Assembly: GCF_000703165.1 (NCBI RefSeq)
Contig: NZ_JNLQ01000002.1
Span: 2,170,001-2,234,000 of the forward strand
Length of the DNA stretch: 64,000 nucleotides
Source: Butyrivibrio sp. AE3004
Lineage (GTDB): Bacteria > Bacillota > Clostridia > Lachnospirales > Lachnospiraceae
Direction: 5' to 3'
The notes below the pieces were generated by a model. The model did not search any database and had not been told where the DNA came from. It worked only from the letters and a program-made list of their open reading frames with translations. Positions within the stretch are counted from its first letter, which is position 1, and the number at the start of each line of letters is the position of its first letter. A program made the position numbers and the translations under genes. This document shows, one piece after another, positions 1-9,516 of the stretch.

Positions 1-19
1 GAAGTAATTTCTTATACGA

Positions 20-51
20 TAAAAAAGAGTAGCCATCTAGTGACTACTCTC
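20..51 (-). terminator. Rho-independent terminator after ftsZ
   Basis: A 7-bp stem (26-32 with 44-50) is followed, on the minus strand, by a run of T. It lies just past the ftsZ stop codon and probably ends the division-cluster transcript. Confidence 0.75.
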
Positions 52-75
52 TAAAATATCATTTCATAAATCCAA

Positions 76-1320
76 TTATTTCTTCTGTAAGAAATCCGGA
101 ATCTTAAGACTCTTAGCTTCTACAGAACTTCTAACTTCGGGAGCACGATTAAGACCTGACTGCGGTCTGGGTGCAGGCTGAGGAGCTACCGGTCTTGCAG
201 GCTGAACAGGCTGTGCACCACGTGATGTGAGTGTATCAATCGTAGGCTCAGGAGAAATCTGGTTCTGAGGCTGTACCTGAATCTGAGGTGTTACCTGAGC
301 TGCAGTAGGCTGCGGCTGAGGCTGACGTACAGGCTGAGCAACAGGCTTAGCTGCCGGCATAACATTATTCTTATCATCAATACCTGTAGCGATAACTGTG
401 ATGTTACAGGTATCTGCCATGGACTCATCATACATAGCACCGAAGATGATATTAACATCATCACCTGCAAGATTTCTGATGTAGTCAGAAGCAGTTGAAG
501 CATCCATAAGAGAAATATCACCGGATACATTGATGATAACATTGGATGCACCGTCAATCTTAGTCTCAAGAAGAGGAGACTCAACAGCCATCTTAACAGC
601 ATCTGCTGCCTTATCATCACCCTTACCGGATCCGATACCGATGTGAGCGATACCTTTTTCCTTCATGACTGTCTGTACATCAGCAAAGTCAAGATTGATA
701 ACTGCAGGAACATTGATAAGATCAGTAATACCCTGTACAGCCTGCTGAAGTACTTCATCTGCCTTCTTAAGCGCATCAGGCATTGTTGTACGTCTGTCGA
801 CAATCTGAAGAAGCTTATCATTAGGAATAACGATAAGTGTATCAACGTTATTTTTAATCGTATTAATACCTGCAAGTGCATTCTGCATACGAACACGAGC
901 CTCAAAAGCAAAAGGCTTTGTTACAACACCTACAGTAAGAATACCCATATCCTTGGCAATCTTGGCAACAACGGGAGCTGCACCGGTTCCGGTACCACCA
1001 CCCATTCCGCAAGTAACAAAGACCATATCGGCACCCTTAAGTGCGTTTGTGATCTCTTCCTGGCTCTCCTCGGCTGCCTTCTGACCGATTTCAGGCTTAG
1101 CTCCAGCGCCAAGTCCCTTTGTCAGCTTCTCACCGATCTGTAAAAGCTTGGGTGCTTTACAGAGCTGTAGAGCCTGTTTATCCGTATTAATTCCGATGAA
1201 CTCTACACCGGAAATACTTTCTTCTACCATTCTATTTACAGCATTATTTCCTGCGCCACCTACCCCAACAACTATGATTTTGGCGCCGGATTCAGCCTCA
1301 TTTGACTTTAGTTCAAGCAA
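76..1320 (-). CDS. ftsZ: Cell division protein FtsZ
   Basis: Tubulin-like GTPase that polymerises into the cytokinetic Z-ring on the inner face of the membrane. The 414-residue protein has the GTP-binding signature [10 protein letters not shown] near residue 110, the T7-loop region NLDFADV near residue 210, a long Gln/Pro-rich linker (about residues 325-395) and the C-terminal partner-binding peptide KIPDFL. The start codon is TTG, chosen because a GGAGGAG ribosome binding site lies eight bases upstream and the GTPase fold begins directly after it. It is the last gene of the division cluster, 78 bp downstream of divIB, and a terminator follows. Confidence 0.97.
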   Translation of the reverse strand: MLELKSNEAESGAKIIVVGVGGAGNNAVNRMVEESISGVEFIGINTDKQALQLCKAPKLLQIGEKLTKGLGAGAKPEIGQKAAEESQEEITNALKGADMVFVTCGMGGGTGTGAAPVVAKIAKDMGILTVGVVTKPFAFEARVRMQNALAGINTIKNNVDTLIVIPNDKLLQIVDRRTTMPDALKKADEVLQQAVQGITDLINVPAVINLDFADVQTVMKEKGIAHIGIGSGKGDDKAADAVKMAVESPLLETKIDGASNVIINVSGDISLMDASTASDYIRNLAGDDVNIIFGAMYDESMADTCNITVIATGIDDKNNVMPAAKPVAQPVRQPQPQPTAAQVTPQIQVQPQNQISPEPTIDTLTSRGAQPVQPARPVAPQPAPRPQSGLNRAPEVRSSVEAKSLKIPDFLQKK

Positions 1321-1398
1321 GATAGTGCTCCTCCTTCATAACCTAAAACTCCTACAAGCCATTTTATAATTATTTTATATAATTTACAACCTAGAATT

Positions 1399-2196
1399 TT
1401 AATTTTTCTCTTCAAATGTAATGTTCTGAGTATTTGCGTCATATTCTGACATTTCCAGGATGCCTGTTTTGCCTTGGAGATTCGGTAAAATATATTGTAA
1501 TTGTATCACTTTTTCATCTATGTTGTCATTAGTTCCAAGACTAACTTCTACATTTTCGAAATAAACATACAAGTGATAATCGCTGTCAAAAAAGATTTTA
1601 TCTGCATTCAGGTCATATTTTCTGAGTAATTGAGTAATATCAAGAATCTCTGAAAAAACATTTTCATTTTCAACAGGAAGTTTCTCATGAAGAACAATAT
1701 ACTCAAAATTTAAGCCGAGCACAAGAGGAACATCATCCGATGGTTCAGTTGAAGTCTCAACAACGATACCATCCCTGTCAAAATATATGTATCTGTCCAG
1801 ATATTTAACATATCCGGCTATAGCCTTTTCATAGACATTAATCCTTACTGTGTCGGGAGCCATGATCTCAACGTCCATTTTCTCAATAAAAGGAATACCT
1901 GTAATTTCTTTATTCCGGTATTTCATGGACAGGTAGAGCGAATTCTTGTCAAGTTTATCCGTCATTACCATATTCATGATCTCTTCATCGGTGTAATGTA
2001 TGTTTCCGTCAACATAAACATTGGTTATCGAATAATTATGCGAAACATATGCTAAAGCTGACATGATCCCTATAAATAATATCAGTAGTATCGCACCGAT
2101 TATAAAAAGACTCTTATGCAGAAAAAACAGCTCCCCAAAGCTCATTCGAGGAGCATGTGTTCTCTCTCTTTGTATTCTTTTCCTTTTTTTCGCCAT
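1399..2196 (-). CDS. divIB: Cell division protein DivIB/FtsQ
   Basis: Bitopic divisome protein that links cytoplasmic and outer-face division proteins. It has a short Lys/Arg-rich cytoplasmic tail (about 25 residues), one transmembrane segment (about residues 33-55) and an FtsQ-type POTRA domain beginning ITNVYVDGN; the rest is an extracellular beta domain. Length of about 265 residues is normal. An in-frame TTG one codon earlier is possible, but ATG at 2196 has better spacing to AAAGGG. It follows ftsW with a gap of only 12 bp, so the two are probably co-translated. Sequence outside the POTRA is poorly conserved, as is usual. Confidence 0.85.
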   Translation of the reverse strand: MAKKRKRIQRERTHAPRMSFGELFFLHKSLFIIGAILLILFIGIMSALAYVSHNYSITNVYVDGNIHYTDEEIMNMVMTDKLDKNSLYLSMKYRNKEITGIPFIEKMDVEIMAPDTVRINVYEKAIAGYVKYLDRYIYFDRDGIVVETSTEPSDDVPLVLGLNFEYIVLHEKLPVENENVFSEILDITQLLRKYDLNADKIFFDSDYHLYVYFENVEVSLGTNDNIDEKVIQLQYILPNLQGKTGILEMSEYDANTQNITFEEKN

Positions 2197-2208
2197 CAAA
2201 CCGGCCCT

Positions 2209-3600
2209 TTACATTTCTATATGTCTGGCAACATTAAACACAATTCCTATCTCAGTCAAAAGGAACAGTACCGCTGTACCGCCATAACTTATGAAAGGAA
2301 GCGTGATTCCCGTATTCGGAATAGTATTTGTAACAACGGCTATGTTCAGAATAACCTGGAGTGAAATGTGTGCAAGTACTCCTATTACAAGAAGTGCACC
2401 ATACATATCCGGAGCATTCTGCGCAATTACCATCATTCTGTAGATAAGTATTATAAACATGATCATAACTGCTATAGCACCAACAATGCCAAGCTCTTCG
2501 CAGATAATTGAAAAGATCATGTCATTTTGAGCTTCGGGAATAAATCCAAGCTTCTGCATACTTTCTCCGAGTCCCTTGCCAAAAAGGCCTCCGGAGCCTA
2601 TCGCATAAAGGGACTGAAGTGTCTGATATCCTTTATCATTAACGTAAGCCTCAGGATCGAGCCAGGCCAGAATACGTCCGAATCTGAAGTTCATCTCACT
2701 GTGATAGCCCGCCCTTACGACCAGCGCAACCACTCCCGCAGCCGCAGCAAATCCGGCAGCAACTATTGCGATAAATTTTCTGTAGCCCGGTGTTGCAACA
2801 AAAAGCATAAGAAAAGCAATACCGAAGATAATAATTGCCGTACTCAGATTCTTTGTAACGCGCCATACAAGCAGGCACACCGGAATAGGAATTCCCATAA
2901 CAACCCAGAATGCCCTGGGATTAAGGATACCTTTACCCAGTTTACTTATAAATGATGCCAGAACAACTATCATTGCAAGCTTTGCGGCTTCTGCAGGCTG
3001 TATCGAAACACCAAATATTTTTATCCATCTTCTTGCGTTATTGATTTCCATTCCAAGAGGCGATTTTACAAGAAGGATCATAGTAATGGCAAATACATAT
3101 GCAAGCGTCGAAACCTTTTTGTAAAAATGATACGGAATTCTTGAAACAACCATCATAAGCCCGATACCGAGTCCTGTCGGTAGCAGCTGATGTTTCAGGT
3201 AATATGCCGAATCATCATACTTTAATCTTCCGTCATATGAACTTGTTGAATAAAGCATAACAAGTCCGAATACGAGCAAAAACAACACTACAAATACCAT
3301 GCTGTAATCGACATAGGTCTCTTTTTTTGCATGGTATTTCGTTTTGTTATTATCCATTCTGCGAGCATCAACAGCGCCATTCCTTGCACCACCCATTCGA
3401 GTCAAAGCGCCGCTTCTTGCAGCCTGTCCCATTCTCTCAGTCGAAGCACTAAATGACTCCCGTACCCTACTTGCCATTTCCGGTGGTCGAACACGTCCGG
3501 CTGTTCGTGATCTGTCAGCCGGTCTCCCCCGACCGGTTGTCCTTGCTGTTCCTGATGTCCTCACCAGTCCAGCTGTTCTCACGGTTCTTGCAGTCTCCAT
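2209..3600 (-). CDS. ftsW: Septal peptidoglycan polymerase FtsW with Arg-rich N-terminal extension
   Basis: SEDS-family glycosyltransferase that polymerises lipid II at the septum together with a class B PBP. The membrane core starts near residue 95 (VDYSMVFVVLF) and shows about ten helices and typical SEDS motifs: SIQPAEAAK, the KGYQ..QSLYAIGSGG loop, and the GITLPFISYGG segment near the C-terminus. The first 90 residues are unusual: very rich in Arg, Thr, Ala and Gly with RTxR/RTAG repeats, so strongly basic and probably disordered in the cytoplasm. GGGGG precedes the ATG with good spacing, so the extension is probably translated. It could be RodA by family, but the context next to murD and divIB argues for FtsW. 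Confidence 0.9.
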   Translation of the reverse strand: METARTVRTAGLVRTSGTARTTGRGRPADRSRTAGRVRPPEMASRVRESFSASTERMGQAARSGALTRMGGARNGAVDARRMDNNKTKYHAKKETYVDYSMVFVVLFLLVFGLVMLYSTSSYDGRLKYDDSAYYLKHQLLPTGLGIGLMMVVSRIPYHFYKKVSTLAYVFAITMILLVKSPLGMEINNARRWIKIFGVSIQPAEAAKLAMIVVLASFISKLGKGILNPRAFWVVMGIPIPVCLLVWRVTKNLSTAIIIFGIAFLMLFVATPGYRKFIAIVAAGFAAAAGVVALVVRAGYHSEMNFRFGRILAWLDPEAYVNDKGYQTLQSLYAIGSGGLFGKGLGESMQKLGFIPEAQNDMIFSIICEELGIVGAIAVMIMFIILIYRMMVIAQNAPDMYGALLVIGVLAHISLQVILNIAVVTNTIPNTGITLPFISYGGTAVLFLLTEIGIVFNVARHIEM

Positions 3601-3612
3601 AAAAATTCCCCC

Positions 3613-4983
3613 TTACAGACTGTTTACGTAATCCTTGAACTGCTCTCCTCTTACCTCATAGCTCGGGAACATATCCCAGCTTGCGCAGGCAGGCGAAAGA
3701 AGAACCGCCTCACCCGATACAGCATTATCGCTGCAATATTTAAGCGCATCCATGTAGGTGTCCATGAAAATATAATCATGAAAGCCGTGTTTTTCGGCAC
3801 AATCAGCTATTTTCTGCTTTGTTACTCCTATAAGAACAAGCTTTTTAACTTTTCCGTCAAATGCTTCAATCCATTCATCATACTCACTGCCCTTATCATA
3901 GCCTCCGCCAATGAGGTATGTGGGCTTGGACATTGCTTTTATTCCCTGTATAGCCGCATCGGGATTTGTACCCTTGGAATCATTATAATAATCAACACCG
4001 TTTTTGGTTGCTACAAATTCTATGCGATGCTCAACAGCTTTAAACGCCCGCACAACCTTCAGGATCGTCTCCATAGGAACTTCCATTGCAAGCCCCATTG
4101 CAATTGCAGCCATCACATTTTCATAATTGCAGGTTCCTACAAGACTCATCTCGTGAACATTCATTATCTTTTCGGAAACTCCGTTTTTGGCAAGGCATAT
4201 ATCCTCTCCATCAAGATAAAAACCGTCGATAAGTTTTTCCTTTGATGAGAAGAAAACAACCGTTGCGGGACATCTGCTACCAAAATCCCTTGTATATTCA
4301 TTATCATAGTTCAGTACACAAACATCACTCTTTGTCTGGTTGTTTGTGATATTTTCCTTCATGGAAGCATAACATTCCATGGTGTGGTGCCTGTTCAGGT
4401 GATCGGGTGTAATATTCAGAATTGCCGATACCTTTGCATGAAAATTCTCCACAGCCTCAAGCTGGAAGCTGCTTATCTCACCTATGGATACCGTATCATC
4501 AGTCATTTCAAGAGCTCTCTCAGCGTATGAATAGCCGATATTTCCAACAACATATGTTGACGCAAAATGCGCCTTCATTATCTCACCGACAAGCGTGGTA
4601 GTAGTTGTCTTTCCGTTTGTTCCGGTTATGGCAACCATCTGTCCTTTTGCAAAATTATACGCAAGCTCAATTTCGCTCCATATAGGAAGTCCCGTCTCCT
4701 TAAGTCTTAAAATAAGCGGAGAATCAAGAGGAACTGCAGGGCTTGGCACGACCAGTACCAGTTCTTTTATCACATCATCCGCAAGCTCACCTATTATAAT
4801 CTGTGGTTCTTCTCCTTCGTAGCCAGAAAGCTTTTCTTTTACTGTTTCTTCGGTTATTTTTGTATTTTCATCAAAAATTATCGGAAATGCCCCAGCCTTT
4901 CCCAGAAGCTTAGCGCTTCCGATACCGGATATTCCGGTTCCTATTATCAGTACTTTTTTTCCTATCAATTCTTTTGCTGTCAT
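3613..4983 (-). CDS. murD: UDP-N-acetylmuramoylalanine--D-glutamate ligase
   Basis: Cytoplasmic ATP-dependent ligase that adds D-glutamate to UDP-MurNAc-L-alanine in peptidoglycan precursor synthesis. The 456-residue length is normal. Visible features are an N-terminal Rossmann-like UDP-binding part (VLIIGTGISGIGSAKLL), the Mur ligase P-loop TGTNGKTTTTT near residue 120, the DHLNRHHTMECYASMK segment that carries catalytic residues, and NDSKGTNPDAA in the C-terminal domain. AGAAGGA lies upstream of ATG. It sits between the PBP gene and ftsW in the same direction, with 18- and 12-bp gaps. No murF or mraY lies beside it, unlike most division clusters. Confidence 0.95.
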   Translation of the reverse strand: MTAKELIGKKVLIIGTGISGIGSAKLLGKAGAFPIIFDENTKITEETVKEKLSGYEGEEPQIIIGELADDVIKELVLVVPSPAVPLDSPLILRLKETGLPIWSEIELAYNFAKGQMVAITGTNGKTTTTTLVGEIMKAHFASTYVVGNIGYSYAERALEMTDDTVSIGEISSFQLEAVENFHAKVSAILNITPDHLNRHHTMECYASMKENITNNQTKSDVCVLNYDNEYTRDFGSRCPATVVFFSSKEKLIDGFYLDGEDICLAKNGVSEKIMNVHEMSLVGTCNYENVMAAIAMGLAMEVPMETILKVVRAFKAVEHRIEFVATKNGVDYYNDSKGTNPDAAIQGIKAMSKPTYLIGGGYDKGSEYDEWIEAFDGKVKKLVLIGVTKQKIADCAEKHGFHDYIFMDTYMDALKYCSDNAVSGEAVLLSPACASWDMFPSYEVRGEQFKDYVNSL

Positions 4984-5001
4984 TTTATTCCTTCTTTTAT
5001 A

Positions 5002-7335
5002 TCAGTTACTTTCGTAGGCGCTTCCTTCATCAGGCTCGTAATCAGGAAGTCCTTCGCCGCCTATTGTATGTCCGTCTTCGGGGCTGATAAGATCACCCGT
5101 CTCCGGGTCAATATAATACCCCGTTTCCTCATCTATTTCAAATGACTTCCATACAGGTTCCTTATTCTCGTTCTCGGGGATTTTCTCCCAGATACTATCC
5201 CCTTCTTCACCGTTTTCGGATTCTTCCGTATCTTCAGAAGATCCTTCGGCATCGCCTCCGGATACCTCCCCTGCAGTACCATCTGCCAAAACAAGATTTC
5301 CGTTTTCATCAAGTACGGGATCCCCGTTTTCATCAACCACAACCTCTGCCTTCTGTGCTGCAGCCATCATGATCTCTTTTTCTCTCAGTTCATCAAGCTC
5401 TGCCTGTTCCTCTTCTGTTACAGGCTCCGTCATTGGTACATTGAGATAAGGAAGAGCCTCTGTAAGTACCTTTCTTACAACTCTTGTAGCAAACTTGGCA
5501 TCTGCCTGATCCATAGCATTCGGTCTGTCTACAACAACGTAAATAGCTATCTGAGGATCATTTGCCGGAGCATATCCCATAAATGATACCACATACTGAC
5601 GGTTTTTACGCGGAACAGTCTCAGCGGTTCCTGTTTTTCCGCCAATCATATAGCCGGCGGGTCTTGCTGTTTTACCTGTTCCTTCCTCTCCTGCGACAAC
5701 CAGGTTACAGCATTCTATAACCTTTTGCGAAGTCGATTCGGAAATGGTCTGTCTGAGTACTCTGGGCTCAATACTTTTGACAGTCGCGCCTGATGAGTTA
5801 AGAATCTTTTTTACAACATGGGGCTCATAGAGTTTTCCACCGTTAACAAGTGAACTGAAAGCTGTGATCATCTCTATCATATCCACGTTAAAGCCCTGTC
5901 CGAAGGTTCCTGTTGCCAGCTCCGCAGAACCCATATCCTCTGCTTTATAGGTAAGTCCCTCTGTTCTGGCTTCACCTGCAAGATCTATATTGGTCTTAAG
6001 TCCAAATCCGAAATTTTTCTGGAACTGAGCAAAAGTATCCGATCCTATAACCTGTCCTATTTTCATCATGGCTACGTTACAGGATATCTCTATACCTCTC
6101 TGAACCGAAACCGCTCCGTCACCGTATCTGTTATGGCAATAAATTCTGTGTCCACCTATTTCAAGATAACCGCCGCAGTCATATACCTCATTACCGGTTA
6201 TAGAACCTGATTCTATACCTGTCGCAACCGTAAAGGGCTTCGCAACAGAACCGGGCTCATATGTATCGGAAATACAAAAATTCCTCCATAGAGCGTTGAA
6301 ATTCCAAAGCTTTTCCTCATCTGTCATCTCATCAAGCATCGCCTGATTAATATATACGCCCGAGTCATAGATGCTCTCACCCGCTATTTTCAATCCCCTC
6401 TCATCCACTCTTGGCATACCGATGAGATTTTCGGGATTTTTAGTATCGTTAAGATCAAATTTGGGGTAACTCCCCATAGCAAGCACATCGCCATTGTTGA
6501 CATCCATTATCACGCAGCCTATATTATTGGCTCCGTTACCCTCACGAAAGGCATCCTTATAAGTATCGTTGAACTCCTGAAGGTACTTTTCAACTATGGA
6601 CTGGAGATTGCCGTCTATTGTGGTAACAATGCTGTTTCCGTCAGTTGCAGGGATTGTTGTTCTCTCAAGGTTTGAGTCCTCATCAAGATAACCGTATATT
6701 CTTCCGTTGCTACCGCTTAAAACATCATTGTAGTATTCTTCAAGTCCGAAAAGACCGTTGTTATCGCTTGTTGTAAAGCCCACAACATCACATGCCATAG
6801 AACCGTTAGGGTATTTTCTTACATAGTTTTCTTCAAACCAGACACCCTGAACAGTTTCATCATAATTCTCACCGCCTATGGTAATAAGTCCCTGAAATTC
6901 GCTGATTTCATCATAGCTTAACTGCTTTGCAAGTGTGTAATACTGAGAATCGGGATTTTCCGTTATATAGTTTCGGATTTCATTTTCATCAAATCCAAAG
7001 CATCTGACAAGAGCAGCTATTGTGGGTTCCAAGTACTTGTTGTCTTTTCCGGACAAAACAAGCTTCGCATCAAGAATCACATTGTACACCTTCTCGCTGT
7101 AAGCAAGAACAGTCCCGTTTGCATCAAGGATTTCTCCTCTTCTGTACGGTATGATGCTCGAATCATACTTTTGCTGGGACAGAACCTGTTTTTCATATGC
7201 TTCACCGTTATCCCTGTTTATAAGTATGAGTCTTATACTCAAACCAACAAAAGCTGTCAGTACCACTAAGAACAGCACTGCCAGCTTCTTTTTCATTCCT
7301 ATTGTAAATTTTTGTGCATTACTTCTTTTTCTCAT
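5002..7335 (-). CDS. Class B penicillin-binding protein (FtsI/PBP2B-like) with acidic C-terminal tail
   Basis: Septal transpeptidase that cross-links peptidoglycan outside the membrane. It has one N-terminal transmembrane segment (about residues 15-37), a PBP dimerisation domain and a transpeptidase domain with the catalytic SxxK serine (PGSVAKPF), the SCN motif (EISCNVAMM) and KTG (GGKTGTAE). There are no PASTA domains. After the catalytic domain comes a tail of about 130 residues, very rich in Glu, Asp and Gly, with a repeated DENGDPV/DENGNLV unit. At 777 residues it is longer than most homologues. The start lies four bases after the ftsL-like stop codon, so translation is probably coupled. 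Its job is inferred from position; it could also be named Spo0-independent PBP2B or SpoVD-like. Confidence 0.9.
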   Translation of the reverse strand: MRKRSNAQKFTIGMKKKLAVLFLVVLTAFVGLSIRLILINRDNGEAYEKQVLSQQKYDSSIIPYRRGEILDANGTVLAYSEKVYNVILDAKLVLSGKDNKYLEPTIAALVRCFGFDENEIRNYITENPDSQYYTLAKQLSYDEISEFQGLITIGGENYDETVQGVWFEENYVRKYPNGSMACDVVGFTTSDNNGLFGLEEYYNDVLSGSNGRIYGYLDEDSNLERTTIPATDGNSIVTTIDGNLQSIVEKYLQEFNDTYKDAFREGNGANNIGCVIMDVNNGDVLAMGSYPKFDLNDTKNPENLIGMPRVDERGLKIAGESIYDSGVYINQAMLDEMTDEEKLWNFNALWRNFCISDTYEPGSVAKPFTVATGIESGSITGNEVYDCGGYLEIGGHRIYCHNRYGDGAVSVQRGIEISCNVAMMKIGQVIGSDTFAQFQKNFGFGLKTNIDLAGEARTEGLTYKAEDMGSAELATGTFGQGFNVDMIEMITAFSSLVNGGKLYEPHVVKKILNSSGATVKSIEPRVLRQTISESTSQKVIECCNLVVAGEEGTGKTARPAGYMIGGKTGTAETVPRKNRQYVVSFMGYAPANDPQIAIYVVVDRPNAMDQADAKFATRVVRKVLTEALPYLNVPMTEPVTEEEQAELDELREKEIMMAAAQKAEVVVDENGDPVLDENGNLVLADGTAGEVSGGDAEGSSEDTEESENGEEGDSIWEKIPENENKEPVWKSFEIDEETGYYIDPETGDLISPEDGHTIGGEGLPDYEPDEGSAYESN

Positions 7336-7339
7336 ATCA

Positions 7340-7783
7340 TTAATTTCCGCTCGGTATCGGGGCTATCTGTCTTACATAATCATTTCCGCCGCCGTCGGAA
7401 TATGTGATAATCTGCCCCTCCGTAGCATAGGTCATTCCATACTCACCTATTGCTATACGTTTAATCTCCTCCAAATCAAGGCTGCTTATTGCCTTGTTAT
7501 ACGCTTCATCATTATCCTGCTTCAGTGTATTAAGCTGAGCTTCAAGTGAGCAAACAGATTTTACACTGGCAGTGATATCTGCCTGAAGAGTTATATACCA
7601 TGTCAGTATAATACCTGTGGCCAAAACTGCAAGTGACAAAAATACCAAATATCCAAAACTCATTCTATGCTCTCTTCTTTTAGCCTGTGCTCTCTTCTGC
7701 ACATGAAGGGGCATTTCTCTGCGGTATCCTGCAGGTGCATTCAATTGTCTTGCTGTGTTTCCGTAAACATAATTTTTTTCCAT
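7340..7783 (-). CDS. ftsL: FtsL/DivIC-like septum protein
   Basis: Small bitopic protein of 147 residues between rsmH and the PBP gene, the position of ftsL in nearly all Firmicutes. It has a basic cytoplasmic part of about 45 residues (KRAQAKRREHR), one transmembrane helix (about residues 46-66) and an extracellular heptad-like coiled coil (SVKSVCSLEAQLNTLKQDND). This fits the DivIC/FtsL fold that joins DivIB in the divisome. Primary sequence is too weakly conserved for a firm name; position and topology carry the assignment. GAGGG precedes ATG. Confidence 0.75.
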   Translation of the reverse strand: MEKNYVYGNTARQLNAPAGYRREMPLHVQKRAQAKRREHRMSFGYLVFLSLAVLATGIILTWYITLQADITASVKSVCSLEAQLNTLKQDNDEAYNKAISSLDLEEIKRIAIGEYGMTYATEGQIITYSDGGGNDYVRQIAPIPSGN

Positions 7784-7831
7784 AATATTCCCTCGTATAT
7801 AAGCCTAAGGAAACCGCTTTAATGGAATTCC

Positions 7832-8773
7832 TTAGGAACAACTTTTTTCAAATACCCTGAGCTTTGCACTGGCGCTTCGTGAATTCTCAGACAGTTCGCT
7901 CTCAGATGGCAGAATCGGTTTTCTTGTAATAACCTTTCCCTTGGATTTTTTACCGCATACGCAGATAGGAATCTCCGGCGGACATGTACAGGGATTTTCA
8001 TTTTTTCTGAAGTTATTTTTTACAATTCTGTCCTCAAGAGAGTGGAAGGTAATAACGCAAATACGTCCTCCCGGTGCAAGAAAATCAATCATTCCGTCCA
8101 GTGAATTTTCAAGAACATCAAGTTCTCTGTTACAGGCAATTCTCAGTGCCTGGAAGGTTCTCTTTGACGGATGTCCTCCTTTTTCTCTCATCCTTGCCGG
8201 TATTGCTGCCTTGATGATCTCATTGAGTTCAAAGGTTGTCTCTATCTTTTTTTCACTTCTTCTTGCAACAATATGTTTTGCAATATTCTTTGCAAATTTG
8301 TCCTCACCATAATTTCTTATGATATGGAATATCTCCATTTCGGAAAACTCATTTACTATTGTTCCCGCTGTAAGTTCCTGCCTCTGGTCCATTCTCATGT
8401 CCAAAGGAGTGTCGAATCTGTAGGTAAATCCTCTCTCCTCGTTATCAAGCTGAAAGGATGAAACTCCCAAATCAAGAAGTATTCCGTTTACACTTGTAAC
8501 TCCAAGTTCCTTTAATCGCTCCACAGCGTTTTCATAATTATCACGGATTATCACCGCCTTTTCCCCAAAAGGCTTAAGTCGCTCGGTTGCTGCTTTTATA
8601 GCATCCTCGTCCTGGTCGATCCCGTACAGTCTTCCTTTATCTGAAAGCCTCTCTGCTATACGGGAAGAATGGCCCGCTCCGCCCAGTGTCCCGTCAACGT
8701 AAATCCCATCGGGATCTATATTCAGATTTTCAAGCACCTCTTTAAGGAGCACTGAGTAATGTTTAAATTCCAT
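7832..8773 (-). CDS. rsmH: 16S rRNA (cytosine(1402)-N4)-methyltransferase RsmH
   Basis: SAM-dependent enzyme (formerly MraW) that methylates C1402 in the ribosomal P site. The 313-residue protein begins [13 protein letters not shown] and has the SAM-binding GTLGGAGHS motif near residue 31, [13 protein letters not shown] near residue 100, the [12 protein letters not shown] segment and [13 protein letters not shown] near the end. A CxC..CxCGKK cysteine cluster near residues 263-275 is typical of Gram-positive members. It is the second gene of the cluster, 42 bp after mraZ. Confidence 0.97.
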   Translation of the reverse strand: MEFKHYSVLLKEVLENLNIDPDGIYVDGTLGGAGHSSRIAERLSDKGRLYGIDQDEDAIKAATERLKPFGEKAVIIRDNYENAVERLKELGVTSVNGILLDLGVSSFQLDNEERGFTYRFDTPLDMRMDQRQELTAGTIVNEFSEMEIFHIIRNYGEDKFAKNIAKHIVARRSEKKIETTFELNEIIKAAIPARMREKGGHPSKRTFQALRIACNRELDVLENSLDGMIDFLAPGGRICVITFHSLEDRIVKNNFRKNENPCTCPPEIPICVCGKKSKGKVITRKPILPSESELSENSRSASAKLRVFEKSCS

Positions 8774-8815
8774 TTCATCCCCATTTATAAGTTAAGGCTT
8801 CGTTATCGTTTTTTA

Positions 8816-9256
8816 CTAAATACTGAGTCCGTATGCACTCATCTTCTCAGCGATACTGTCAATGTCATCAAAGCTTGTAGCTTCCTCCCACTTCTCTTTG
8901 CTCCAGATTTCGACACGGTTGCCGACACCTGCCACTATTGCTTCTTTTTCTATTGATGCGTGGGTGAGCCAGCCTGCTTTAAGTAGTATTCTTCCCTGTT
9001 TGTCGAGCTCTACATCATCGGCTCCTGCCATAAAAAATCGGCTAAGCTGTCTTGCTCCGGGAATGTCCATGGGAAGATTTTTCAGCTTGTCCTCAAAAGC
9101 GTCCCAGCCTTCCTGATCGAACGCAAATAAACACCCATCAAAGCCCTTCGTTACAACGAACTGCTCTCCCAGCAGATCGCGAAACTTGGCCGGGATGATA
9201 AGTCGTCCTTTTGCATCGATTGAATGGCTATATTCGCCTTTGTACGCCTTTCCCAT
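8816..9256 (-). CDS. mraZ: Transcriptional regulator MraZ
   Basis: AbrB-fold DNA-binding protein that forms a ring and represses the division cluster by binding repeats in its own promoter. The 146 residues contain two SpoVT/AbrB-like halves, each with the DxxxR pattern (SIDAKGRLIIPAKFR near residue 12; ELDKQGRILLKAG near residue 84). First gene of the cluster. The usual Shine-Dalgarno is poor; the region just upstream of ATG is occupied by the last GTGGT operator repeat, so binding of MraZ may overlap the translation start. Confidence 0.95.
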   Translation of the reverse strand: MGKAYKGEYSHSIDAKGRLIIPAKFRDLLGEQFVVTKGFDGCLFAFDQEGWDAFEDKLKNLPMDIPGARQLSRFFMAGADDVELDKQGRILLKAGWLTHASIEKEAIVAGVGNRVEIWSKEKWEEATSFDDIDSIAEKMSAYGLSI

Positions 9257-9262
9257 AATAAT

Positions 9263-9305
9263 CTACCACTTGTTACCACTTTGTCACCACTTTGTGACAC
9301 TTTTT
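9263..9305 (-). promoter_or_regulatory. MraZ operator repeats
   Basis: On the minus strand four GTGGT/GTGTC-type repeats occur at about 10-bp steps (around 9266, 9276, 9287 and 9297), preceded by AAA. This agrees with the AAAGTG-type repeats known for MraZ boxes. They lie directly before mraZ and probably mediate autorepression of the cluster. Confidence 0.8.
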
Positions 9306-9382
9306 ACCACCTAAATGTATAATATACCATTTTTTTCTTTTTAACAACCTTTCAGAAGGGCGATAAAAGGCTATATTTCGCC

Positions 9383-9414
9383 AAAAAAGCCTCCCACAAA
9401 AAGTGGGAGGCTTT
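9383..9414 (-). terminator. Terminator between GGDEF gene and mraZ
   Basis: An 11-bp GC-rich stem (9387-9397 with 9403-9413) with five-base loop and, on the minus strand, a T-run. It isolates the division cluster from the upstream GGDEF gene. Confidence 0.9.
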
Positions 9415-9516
9415 GCTGATACAATATATAGTTCTATTTCCTTTTTACAGCCCTAGATATAGTTAACAAATGTGTTTAAAGACAATTATAAAATTTTATT
9501 AAAAAGTTTTTATATA

